Position numbers and translations under genes: made by a program. Shown here one piece after another: positions 1-6,238 of a stretch of 11,316 nt of DNA (its first letter is position 1; each line of letters starts with the position of its first letter). Source of the stretch: Collinsella sp. (lineage in GTDB: Bacteria; Actinomycetota; Coriobacteriia; Coriobacteriales; Coriobacteriaceae). The stretch covers positions 1 to 11,316 of the forward strand of contig DXLY01000057.1 in the NCBI GenBank assembly GCA_019414465.1, in the 5' to 3' direction. The notes below the pieces were generated by a model, which did not search any database, was not told the DNA's origin, and saw only the letters and a list, made by a program, of their open reading frames with translations.

Positions 1-461
1 TGTCGGAGCACAATCGCGAGGTCATCGAGCGCATGCTGGCGGCCAACGAGCTCGTATTCGAAGGACTCTTCTGCGCTACGCCGCATGTCTTTGTGTGCTC
101 CGACCATCCGCTGGCGGGTCGCTCGAGTGTGACGCTCGAGGACTTGGAAGACTACCCGTTCCTGTCCTATGAGCAGGGCAGCTACAACTCGTTTTACTAT
201 TCCGAGGAGCTGACCTCGACCTTTGAGCGCCGCAAGAATATCCGCGTGCGCGACCGTGCGACGCTGTTCAACCTAGCTATGGGCCTTAACGGTTACACGG
301 TGTGTTCGGGCGTGATCAGCCATGAACTTAACGGCCCCGGTATTATCTCGATTCCGCTCGATGTAGACGAGTACATGGAGATTGGCATCATCACGCGCAA
401 GAACACGACACTTACGCGCTACGGGCAGGCCTATATCGAAGCGATTCGTCAGCACATCTAG
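1..461 (+). CDS. LysR-family transcriptional regulator, C-terminal part (5' end outside window)
   Basis: The reading frame is already open at base 3 and runs to a TAG at 459-461, so about 152 C-terminal residues are visible. They match the effector-binding (periplasmic-binding-like) half of LysR regulators. A typical segment reads VCSDHPLAGRSSVTLEDLED, the usual 'dHPLA ... l.dL' pattern that opens the second half of this domain. It is followed by strand-helix alternation ending in a short C-terminal helix. The N-terminal winged helix-turn-helix is outside the window, so DNA contacts cannot be judged. The first ATG in frame (33) is internal to the domain and is not the true start. The gene lies on the same strand as the MetE-like gene 154 bp downstream, and the intervening inverted repeats make local regulation possible but unproven. 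The inducer is unknown. Confidence 0.88.
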   Translation, partial: SEHNREVIERMLAANELVFEGLFCATPHVFVCSDHPLAGRSSVTLEDLEDYPFLSYEQGSYNSFYYSEELTSTFERRKNIRVRDRATLFNLAMGLNGYTVCSGVISHELNGPGIISIPLDVDEYMEIGIITRKNTTLTRYGQAYIEAIRQHI

Positions 462-506
462 ACTGCTGCGTTCTGCGCGGGTCAAATCTCTTTATGGCAG
501 TCCAAC

Positions 507-529
507 TGATATAGGAAGCATCTATATCA
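507..529. promoter_or_regulatory. Inverted repeat, candidate regulator-binding site
   Basis: Two perfect 8-bp arms, TGATATAG and CTATATCA, are separated by 7 bp. The repeat sits in the AT-rich gap between the LysR gene and the MetE-like gene, about 90 bp before the latter's start. Its size and dyad form fit a LysR-type box (a T-N11-A-like dyad). AT-rich -10-like words (TATAAA at 536-541, TATATTAT at 544-551) follow it, so it would overlap or precede a promoter. The binding protein is inferred, not shown. Confidence 0.45.
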
Positions 530-561
530 AACTGTTATAAACATATATTATACGATGTCCA

Positions 562-575
562 TATGAGCGCTCATA
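562..575. promoter_or_regulatory. Perfect 14-bp palindrome upstream of the MetE-like gene
   Basis: TATGAGCGCTCATA is an uninterrupted palindrome 40 bp before the start codon at 616. It lies downstream of the most likely -10 words, so it could be an operator in the early transcribed region. It has no spacer that would make a good RNA loop, so a DNA-binding role is more likely than a hairpin. No regulator can be assigned. Confidence 0.35.
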
Positions 576-615
576 CTCTGTCCCAGTAAAGCAACCAATG
601 CAAAGGGAGATATCT

Positions 616-1749
616 ATGAGCACTTCGATTCAACCGAACGCGCCGTTTCGTGCCGATATCGTCGGCAGTTTTCTTCGTCCGCAGGCTGTAAAGGACGCCC
701 GTGCCGCCTATGTCGCGGGTAAACTCGACGCTTCCGGCCTTAAGGCCGTCGAGGACGAGGCCATCCGCGACTTAGTGGCCAAGCAGAAGGCTGCCGGCCT
801 GCAGGTGATTACCGATGGCGAGTTCCGCCGCAGCTACTGGCACCTCGATTTTATGTGGGGCCTCAACGGCATTGAGCGCCGCGCCTCGCGCACGGGCTAC
901 ATGTTCCACGATGAGGAGACTACCGCCGACACCGCCGTGGTAACCGGTCCCATTAGCGGCGAGAATCATCCGTTCGTCGAGCACTTCAAATTTATCAAGT
1001 CGCTCGAGGGAGAGGGCCAGGTCGCGCGCCAGACCATTCCGGCGCCGATCCAGACGTTCTCCGAAGTCACACTCGACCGCTGCGATGGCCAGCAGGAGAG
1101 TCTGCACGCCGTCTACAAGACCGACGAAGAGCTCGTCGATGCCATTGCCGCAGCATACCGCACCGTGATTGCTGACCTGTATGCCGCGGGCTGCCGCAAC
1201 ATCCAGTTTGATGACTGCACCTGGGGCATCTACTGCGATACCGATTTTGTTGCCAAAACCGGCATGAGCCCGGTCGACCTGCAAAAGGTAAGCGAGCTGG
1301 GCGTGGCGCTCAACAATGCCGCCATCGAGGGCAAGCCCGACGATCTGGTTATCAACACGCATGTATGCCGCGGCAACTACCACTCCACCTACGCTTTTGA
1401 GGGCGGCTACGACCCCATCGCGCCGTACCTGTTTGCGCATGAGGACGTTGACGCGTTCTATCTGGAGTTCGACACGCCCCGCGCCGGTGGTTTTGAGCCG
1501 CTCAAGTACGTTGCTCCCGGCAAGAAGGTCGTGCTGGGCTTGGTGACCACCAAGGCGGCAGAGCTCGAGAACGAGGATGTTATCGTCGAGCGCATCCGCG
1601 AGGCGGCAAAGTACGTGCCGCTCGAGAACCTGTATCTGTCTCCGCAGTGTGGCTTTGCCAGCTGCGAGATTGGCAATAAGCTGACCGAGGACGAGCAGTG
1701 GGCAAAGATTGCGCTGGTCAGGCGTATTGCCGAGCGCGTTTGGAAATAG
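616..1749 (+). CDS. MetE-like cobalamin-independent methionine synthase family protein (short, C-terminal-domain type)
   Basis: This 377-residue protein matches the catalytic C-terminal half of cobalamin-independent methionine synthase (UROD/MetE-like TIM barrel, YxjG/YxjH-type). The family moves a methyl group to the thiol of homocysteine or a similar acceptor using a zinc ion. The four zinc ligands known from MetE are all recognisable: His249 and Cys251 in THVCRGN, Glu284 in FYLEFDTP, and Cys345 in SPQCGFAS. The N-terminal part carries the 'DIVGSFLRP' and 'ITDGEFRRSYW' motifs typical of the short homologues. The start at 616 is preferred over the ATG at 598 because AGGGAG lies 7 bp before it. 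Full MetE is about twice as long, so this enzyme lacks the N-terminal barrel and its methyl donor is uncertain. It follows a LysR gene on the same strand. No terminator is evident before uraA, so read-through is possible. Confidence 0.88.
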   Translation: MSTSIQPNAPFRADIVGSFLRPQAVKDARAAYVAGKLDASGLKAVEDEAIRDLVAKQKAAGLQVITDGEFRRSYWHLDFMWGLNGIERRASRTGYMFHDEETTADTAVVTGPISGENHPFVEHFKFIKSLEGEGQVARQTIPAPIQTFSEVTLDRCDGQQESLHAVYKTDEELVDAIAAAYRTVIADLYAAGCRNIQFDDCTWGIYCDTDFVAKTGMSPVDLQKVSELGVALNNAAIEGKPDDLVINTHVCRGNYHSTYAFEGGYDPIAPYLFAHEDVDAFYLEFDTPRAGGFEPLKYVAPGKKVVLGLVTTKAAELENEDVIVERIREAAKYVPLENLYLSPQCGFASCEIGNKLTEDEQWAKIALVRRIAERVWK

Positions 1750-1871
1750 CGCTAGCGTTTGCAGGTGGCGGCGCGTGCGAGGTACTGCATATCGCGTACA
1801 ATGGTTCGGATCGTATCGTTCGGGCAGGTTATCCGATATGCCTGATCGCCCTTCCATTCGAAAGGACTTCC

Positions 1872-3206
1872 ATGTCCCAGTCTTCGACGCCCGCCGTCAC
1901 CGATGCCATCTACGATGCATCGTCGCTCGGCCGCCCGCGCATGTTTGTGTTGGGTTTGCAACACATGTTTGCGATGTTCGGAGCCACGGTGCTCGTGCCC
2001 GTGCTCACCGGCCTTTCCGTTTCGGCGACGCTTCTGTTCGCCGGCATCGGCACGCTGCTGTTTCATTTTCTATCGCGCGGTAAGGTGCCCGCGTTCCTGG
2101 GCTCCTCGTTTGCCTTTATCGCGGGTTATGCCGCCATTGCGCCCAACGGCGAGGCTGAGCTTTTGCCCTACGCTTGCCTGGGCGTAGCTTGTGCCGGCCT
2201 GCTCTATCCGGTGCTTGCGGCCCTGTTCCGCGCCTTTGGCGCCAAGCGTGTCATGCGTTTCTTCCCGCCGGTGGTGACTGGCCCCATCGTCATTTCCATC
2301 GGCTTGATCCTGGCAAGCTCTGCCATTGCTAACTGCCAGACCAGCTGGTTTGTTGCTGCTATTGCCGTTGCCGTGATCATCATCTGCAACATTTGGGGCC
2401 GCGGCATGGTCAAGATCGTGCCGATTCTGCTGGGCGTTGTGGTGAGCTATGCCGTTGCGGCCGCGCTGGGCGAGGTCGACTTCTCTGGCGTCGCAGCCGC
2501 CCCCTGGGTTGGCTTGCCCGTCGTGTGGGACAACACCGTGTTTGCGCTCTTTGGACCGCAGTTCGATAGCAGTCTTGCCACGACGGCCATTATCACCATC
2601 ATGCCACTGGCCTTTGCGACCATGATTGAGCACATTGGCGATATCTCCGCCATCGGATCGACTTGTGAGCGCAACTACATTGCCGATCCCGGCCTGCACC
2701 GTACCCTGCTCGGCGATGGCCTGGCGACCATCTTGGCATCGCTCTTTGGCGCTCCTGCCAATACGACGTATGGCGAGAACACCGGCGTGCTTGCCTTGAC
2801 GCGTGTGTTCGACCCGCGTGTGATTCGCATTGCCGCCTGCTGCGCCATTGTGCTTTCGTTCTGCCCCAAGTTTGCTGCGGTGATTGCCGCCATGCCGGCA
2901 TGCGTTATCGGCGGTGTGTCGCTCGTGCTCTACGGCATGATCAGCGCCGTTGGTGTACGTAACCTCATCGAGAACCAGGTTGATTTCCAGAACAACCGCA
3001 ACGTGCTGGTGGCGGCTCTGGTGCTCGTGCTTTCGCTCGGCATTGCCTACAGTACCGCCGGTGCCATCGTGCTGGAGCTGGGCGGCGTGACGATTTCGCT
3101 TTCGGGCCTTGCCGTGGGCTCGCTGGTGGGCATTGTGCTCAACGCCATCCTGCCCGGTAACGACTTTGAGTTCGATACTTCCGAGCTTGAGGAGACTGCT
3201 GAATAG
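1872..3206 (+). CDS. uraA: Uracil-type NCS2 nucleobase:cation symporter
   Basis: This 444-residue, very hydrophobic membrane protein of the NCS2 family imports uracil (or a related base) with protons. Near the N-terminus is FGATVLVPVLTGL (about 36-48), a UraA hallmark. The substrate-site helices carry IEHIGD (Glu253, His254) and TTYGENTGVLALTR (Glu302), equivalent to Glu241 and Glu290 of E. coli UraA. Asp257 stands where E. coli has His245; this variant also occurs, as I recall, in many Gram-positive relatives, so uracil is likely but xanthine is not excluded. The start at 1872 is chosen over an in-frame ATG at 1698 because AAAGGA (1861-1866) precedes it and the protein then begins as in the family; the earlier start would overlap the MetE-like gene. 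TACAAT at 1797-1802 is a possible -10. The gene ends before a strong hairpin at 3224. Confidence 0.92.
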   Translation: MSQSSTPAVTDAIYDASSLGRPRMFVLGLQHMFAMFGATVLVPVLTGLSVSATLLFAGIGTLLFHFLSRGKVPAFLGSSFAFIAGYAAIAPNGEAELLPYACLGVACAGLLYPVLAALFRAFGAKRVMRFFPPVVTGPIVISIGLILASSAIANCQTSWFVAAIAVAVIIICNIWGRGMVKIVPILLGVVVSYAVAAALGEVDFSGVAAAPWVGLPVVWDNTVFALFGPQFDSSLATTAIITIMPLAFATMIEHIGDISAIGSTCERNYIADPGLHRTLLGDGLATILASLFGAPANTTYGENTGVLALTRVFDPRVIRIAACCAIVLSFCPKFAAVIAAMPACVIGGVSLVLYGMISAVGVRNLIENQVDFQNNRNVLVAALVLVLSLGIAYSTAGAIVLELGGVTISLSGLAVGSLVGIVLNAILPGNDFEFDTSELEETAE

Positions 3207-3223
3207 CAGCTGCGTTCAGCCAA

Positions 3224-3271
3224 ATTAAAAATGGCGTCCATGCGTATGTACGCGTGGATGCCATTTTTAAT
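3224..3271. terminator. Bidirectional terminator hairpin between uraA and the esterase gene
   Basis: Two 23-nt arms (3224-3246 and 3249-3271) pair almost perfectly. The outer 12 bp, ATTAAAAATGGC with GCCATTTTTAAT, are exact, and the inner part pairs with two G-U wobbles. A-rich and T-rich ends make it work in both directions. It serves convergent genes, and the TAA stop of the esterase (3267-3269) lies inside its right arm. Confidence 0.88.
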
Positions 3272-3932
3272 GCGTCAGTATCCAGTGGATGCCGCGTGCC
3301 ATGCGCAGGTCAGTTTGGGTAAAGTGATTGCCGGGGTTGAGCTCCAGCGTTGTTGGAATGTCACGCTCGATAAACAGCTCTTCCATCGCGCGCGTATCGT
3401 CGAGTACGTGCCGCATCATGCGGTTGGGCGTCTTGGTTTCCTTTTTGCCGAGTGACAGATAGACGGCTTGCGGGCTGCCGGCAAAAGGGGCCGTGCTGGC
3501 GCGATCGACAAAGTCGGGAAACCATAGCGACCCCGATGCGCTCGCGGCGCGGCCAAAGACATCGGTTTGCCAGAGCGACCAAAGCGAAAAGAGGCCCGCC
3601 AGCGAGTAGCCAGCAATGCCGCGCCAGGTGGGCGGATGAGGAAGCGACGACTCGACCTGGGGGATTATCTGATCCAGCAGCTCATCGAGAAAAGCGGCAG
3701 CCTGTCCGCCAAAAGGCTCGGCATCGCGCACAGTTCCGTCGCATTCCCAAGGGCTCAGCTCGCGATTCCAATCGAGCCCTCCAATGGCGACAAGGGTGAA
3801 CGGCGGGCAGTCGAGCTCTCGGCAGCGCTCGTAGACTTCACTACCGTTGCCCATAACCACGGGGAGATAGATGACGGGCGCGCCTTCCGCACACTCTGAA
3901 TAAACGGTTATCTGCTTATGATGCGCTTCCAA
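3267..3932 (-). CDS. Putative alpha/beta-hydrolase esterase (Fes/IroE-like, COG2819 style)
   Basis: This predicted soluble hydrolase has 221 residues. The nucleophile elbow is GYSLAG (108-113, Ser110), followed by 'FGRAASASGSLWF', the pattern seen after the elbow in the enterochelin-esterase/esterase-D-like group. A late NPGNHF supplies the likely catalytic His203, and Glu165 in GKKETKTPN is a candidate acid. There is no signal peptide, so it should act in the cytoplasm. The substrate is unknown, and no siderophore genes are nearby. The start is a TTG at 3932: an in-frame TGA lies 15 bp upstream, and the first internal ATG (residue 27) would remove the first strand. A weak AGAGAAG precedes the TTG. 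The gene is convergent with uraA and downstream of the AzgA permease, from which a terminator separates it, so it is probably transcribed alone. Confidence 0.8.
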   Translation of the reverse strand: MEAHHKQITVYSECAEGAPVIYLPVVMGNGSEVYERCRELDCPPFTLVAIGGLDWNRELSPWECDGTVRDAEPFGGQAAAFLDELLDQIIPQVESSLPHPPTWRGIAGYSLAGLFSLWSLWQTDVFGRAASASGSLWFPDFVDRASTAPFAGSPQAVYLSLGKKETKTPNRMMRHVLDDTRAMEELFIERDIPTTLELNPGNHFTQTDLRMARGIHWILTH

Positions 3933-3957
3933 GGCAGGCTTCTCTCAGTGTTGTGAT

Positions 3958-3974
3958 AATTGACAGCCTCAATT
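3958..3974. promoter_or_regulatory. Short inverted repeat upstream of the esterase gene
   Basis: AATTGA and TCAATT arms are separated by 5 bp, 26 bp upstream of the TTG start of the esterase. This is where an operator or promoter element would lie. No clear -35/-10 pair could be fixed, and the repeat is short enough to occur by chance. Confidence 0.2.
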
Positions 3975-4008
3975 GTCGCACGCTGACACGGGGGCAGACG
4001 CTAAAAGA

Positions 4009-4043
4009 AAGGCGCGGAGCCGCTCGATGCGATTCCGCGCCTT
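4009..4043 (-). terminator. Intrinsic terminator of the AzgA-type permease gene
   Basis: A 10-bp perfect stem (AAGGCGCGGA with TCCGCGCCTT) has a 15-nt loop. Read on the minus strand it is followed by TTTCTTTTAG, a good U-rich tail. It begins 28 bp past the permease stop codon. It isolates the permease from the esterase gene on the same strand. Confidence 0.85.
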
Positions 4044-4070
4044 GTTGTTTTGCTTTAGCAGACTATGCCG

Positions 4071-5381
4071 TTACGCCACGAAGAAGTAGACGAGGAAGGC
4101 GAGGGCTGCGATCCACATGAGCGGCTTGATCTTGGAGGCCTCGCCCTTAAAGAGCGCGACGACCACGTAGGCGATAAAGCCCAGGCCAATGCCGGCAGAG
4201 ATGGAGTAGGTGAAGGGCACGCCGGCGACAATCATGAACGCCGGGAAACCCTGCGACACGTCGGACCAGTCGATCTCGGAGGCCTCGCTCATCATGAGGT
4301 AGCCGACGTAGACCAGAGCACCGCAGGTGGCGGCGCTGGAAACGATGGTGACGATGGGGGAGAAGAACGCGGCGAGAATGAACAGCACGCCGGTGGTGAC
4401 GGAGGTGAGGCCCGTGCGGCCACCGTCAGCGGCGCCGGAAGTGGACTCGACGAAGGTGGTGATGGAGGAGACACCCATGAAACCGCCCACAGCAGCGGCG
4501 GCGGAGTCGACGATCAGGATCTCCTTGATATCCTCGACGTTGCCGTCGTCGGTGAGGAACTCGCCCTGCTTGGCCACGGCCATCGCGGTGCCCATGGTGT
4601 CGAAGAAGTCACTCATGAGCAGCGAGAACGAGATGACGAGGAGCGCGGGGTCGGTAAGGACCTTGACGATGGCGGGCATGCCGCCGGCGTCGGCGATGGG
4701 GCCACCGATGCTCGAGAAGTCGAGCGGGGCGATGATACCGGTCGGAGCCTGGGTCACACCTAGGGGGATACCGGCGATGACGGCGACGACGATGCCGATG
4801 AGCAGCGAGCCCGGCACGTTGCGGGAAGCCAGGGCAACCGTCACGACGATGGAGATGATGCCGACGATAAAGGTGGGGGAGGCGATGTCGCCCAGGCCGA
4901 CGAGCGTACCGGCGCCAGCGGTGATGATGCCAGCGTCGCACAGGCCGATCATGGCGATAAACAGGCCCAGACCCACCGAGATGGCGTGACGCAGGACAAC
5001 CGGGATGGCGTCCATGATGGCCTCGCGCAGGCCACAAAGCACGAGCAGCAAGATGACGACGCCCTCGAGGAAGATGACGCTCATGGCCACGTGCCAGTCA
5101 CCGCCGCAGACGGTGGTGGTGATTCCGGCGATCATCGCGTTGACGCCTAAGCCCGACGCGCAGGCGAGCGGGCGGTTGGCGAAGATGCCCATGCAGATGG
5201 TCATGATGCCGGCGCCCAGGCAGGTGGCGCAGGCGAGCGCTCCCGCATCGATGCCAGCGCCCGAGAGCACCGCGGGGTTGACGGCGATGATGTAGGCCAT
5301 CGCCAGGAATGTTGTCAGTCCAGCGCGGAGTTCGGTCCCGATTGTGGACTTGCGCTCACTGACGTGAAAAAGTTCGTCCAT
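4071..5381 (-). CDS. AzgA/PbuG-type purine (adenine/guanine/hypoxanthine) permease
   Basis: This 436-residue multi-pass membrane protein belongs to the AzgA-like branch of NCS2 and imports purine bases with protons. Recognisable family motifs, in order, are TTFLAMAYIIAVNPAVLS near the N-terminus, ACASGLGVNAMI, SLLMSDFFDTMGTAMAVAKQ, and TTFVESTSGAADGGRTGLT, the last being the conserved substrate-region motif. Alternating hydrophobic segments fit the 12-14 helix fold. The start at 5381 (MDELFHVSERK) is chosen because AGGAAAGG lies just upstream. A GTG at 5426 would add 15 residues and has no such site. Which purine is preferred cannot be read from sequence. The gene is divergent from the deformylase-like gene across 193 bp and ends at its own terminator. 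No purine riboswitch core was seen in the leader. Confidence 0.9.
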   Translation of the reverse strand: MDELFHVSERKSTIGTELRAGLTTFLAMAYIIAVNPAVLSGAGIDAGALACATCLGAGIMTICMGIFANRPLACASGLGVNAMIAGITTTVCGGDWHVAMSVIFLEGVVILLLVLCGLREAIMDAIPVVLRHAISVGLGLFIAMIGLCDAGIITAGAGTLVGLGDIASPTFIVGIISIVVTVALASRNVPGSLLIGIVVAVIAGIPLGVTQAPTGIIAPLDFSSIGGPIADAGGMPAIVKVLTDPALLVISFSLLMSDFFDTMGTAMAVAKQGEFLTDDGNVEDIKEILIVDSAAAAVGGFMGVSSITTFVESTSGAADGGRTGLTSVTTGVLFILAAFFSPIVTIVSSAATCGALVYVGYLMMSEASEIDWSDVSQGFPAFMIVAGVPFTYSISAGIGLGFIAYVVVALFKGEASKIKPLMWIAALAFLVYFFVA

Positions 5382-5436
5382 GCATACCCTTTCCTTGTTC
5401 GGCCCCGAGTTTAGGCCGATTGACACGAACTCAACT

Positions 5437-5442
5437 ACTATA
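5437..5442 (-). promoter_or_regulatory. Possible -10 box for the purine permease gene
   Basis: On the minus strand this reads TATAGT, 56 bp before the start codon at 5381. No convincing -35 could be found at 16-18 bp, so this is a weak suggestion. A TCGGCC/GGCCGA dyad (5399-5419) lies between it and the gene and could form a small leader hairpin. Confidence 0.25.
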
Positions 5443-5506
5443 GCCCCTTTACGACGCTGTTGTTCCTCGCATGTTGATGTTCGGCGCTTTGTAACGGACG
5501 GGCGGT

Positions 5507-5541
5507 ATTTTCCGTATGAAAATGTGTGGGTACCGTATACT
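5507..5541 (+). promoter_or_regulatory. Probable promoter region of the deformylase-like gene with a small dyad
   Basis: TATACT at 5536-5541 is a good -10 match, 34 bp before the start codon. The -35 zone holds no consensus. Instead it holds a perfect dyad, ATTTTC and GAAAAT with a 5-bp spacer (5507-5523). A dyad over a weak -35 is where an activator or repressor would bind. The assignment is inferential. Confidence 0.35.
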
Positions 5542-5574
5542 TAAGCGGTTACAACGACCCCTATGGAGGAATGT

Positions 5575-5994
5575 ATGATTAAAGAGCTCTGCCACGACGA
5601 GGCTATCCTGTCCCAGCGTTGCGAGGTTGCGACCGTCGAGGACGAGTCGGTTGCTCAGGATCTGATCGATACCATCAAGTCGCTCGACGATGCCGGCTGC
5701 CTTGCCGCTAACCAGATTGGCGTCACCAAGAAGGTTTGCGTCTACCTGGACGATGCCGGCGAGCCCCACGTGCTCTACAACCCCCGTCTGGTGTTTGGCC
5801 TGGGCGCCAGCAAGATGGAGGAGAGCTGCCTGACGCACGAGGAGGTCACCAAGTCCACGCGCTATATCAAGTGCAAGGTTGCCTTTGACCAGATCGTCGA
5901 CGGCAAGATGAAGGAGTGCCGCCGCGACTACGCGGGCTTTGAGGCACAAATGGTCCAGCATATGATCGACCACTGTCTAGGAAAGTTGGTCTAA
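5575..5994 (+). CDS. Peptide deformylase homologue with altered active site
   Basis: This 139-residue protein is close in length and layout to the short clostridial-type deformylases. All three family motifs are located but changed. Motif I is AGCLAANQIG (40-49; usual GxGLAAxQ), keeping Gln47. Motif II is ESCLT (83-87; usual EGCLS), keeping the metal ligand Cys85. Motif III is QHMIDH (128-133; usual QHExDH), keeping metal ligands His129 and His133 but with Met130 in place of the catalytic Glu. Metal binding may persist, but normal deformylation of N-formyl-Met is unlikely. The Met codon ATG differs from GAA/GAG at two or more bases, so a single read error does not explain it. The start at 5575 has GGAGG 5 bp upstream; an in-frame ATG at 5563 sits on that site and is rejected. 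The TAA stop lies inside the left arm of a large palindrome. The true function is unknown. Confidence 0.8.
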   Translation: MIKELCHDEAILSQRCEVATVEDESVAQDLIDTIKSLDDAGCLAANQIGVTKKVCVYLDDAGEPHVLYNPRLVFGLGASKMEESCLTHEEVTKSTRYIKCKVAFDQIVDGKMKECRRDYAGFEAQMVQHMIDHCLGKLV

Positions 5995-6097
5995 GGGGAT
6001 CAAAGCACCGCACCTTGCCGCTCAATCGTCGCTTGCGTACCGTTAGTACGCGGCGCTCCTCTTTCGTGGCAATCTGCGGCACTTTGACCCCTTAGAC
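5989..6097. repeat. Large 109-nt imperfect palindrome (possible mobile palindromic repeat)
   Basis: Two 52-nt arms (5989-6040 and 6046-6097) flank a 5-nt loop. The ends match as GTCTAAGGGG(A)TCAAAG against its complement, with a single inserted base. CCGCA and TTGCC blocks match further in, and GCGTAC/GTACGC closes the loop. The middle is mismatched. No T-run follows, so it is not a standard terminator, and a good terminator lies 42 bp further on. The left arm includes the stop codon of the deformylase-like gene. The form resembles MITE- or REP-like palindromic elements, but no transposase, clear target duplication or second copy is visible in the window. Confidence 0.6.
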
Positions 6098-6138
6098 GAC
6101 CTGCGGGGTTAACTTGGTTGAGTTTATCCAGCTTGAAT

Positions 6139-6178
6139 AGTCCGGGCGTGACATTGTTGTCATGTCCGGGCTTTTGTG
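6139..6178 (+). terminator. Strong intrinsic terminator before the bile salt hydrolase gene
   Basis: A 15-bp stem (AGTCCGGGCGTGACA, 6139-6153, with 6158-6172) includes a few G-U pairs. It is closed by a TTGT loop and followed by TTTGTGTTT. It is probably the terminator of the deformylase-like gene, displaced by the palindrome. It also isolates the hydrolase gene, whose promoter must lie within the roughly 60 bp that follow. Confidence 0.87.
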
Positions 6179-6238
6179 TTTAGCGCCTTTTTGTTTGGAG
6201 ACAATGAAATTAGCAAGAACGTAAAGCTAGGAGGCGCT

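Noticed and set aside
462..615. Possible SAM riboswitch or T-box before the MetE-like gene
   Set aside because: The gap is AT-rich with simple DNA dyads. No conserved riboswitch or T-box sequence was seen.
772..1857. 361-codon open frame on the minus strand opposite the MetE-like gene
   Set aside because: It is a mirror frame of a clear, motif-complete gene in GC-rich DNA, and its translation shows no family resemblance.
1698..1871. N-terminal extension of the uracil permease
   Set aside because: It would overlap the MetE-like gene and lacks a ribosome site. The start at 1872 has AAAGGA and matches the family N-terminus.
4065..4763. 232-codon Gly/Asp/Glu-rich frame opposite the purine permease
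   Set aside because: Its composition is what the complement of a hydrophobic membrane protein gene produces. It is not a real gene.
5382..5470. Possible purine riboswitch in the leader of the AzgA-type gene
   Set aside because: The conserved three-way-junction core and loop sequences could not be found on the minus strand. Only a small GC dyad is present.
6141..6171. Direct repeat of TCCGGGC
   Set aside because: The two copies are the two sides of a terminator stem that pairs through G-U wobbles, so no separate repeat function is needed.
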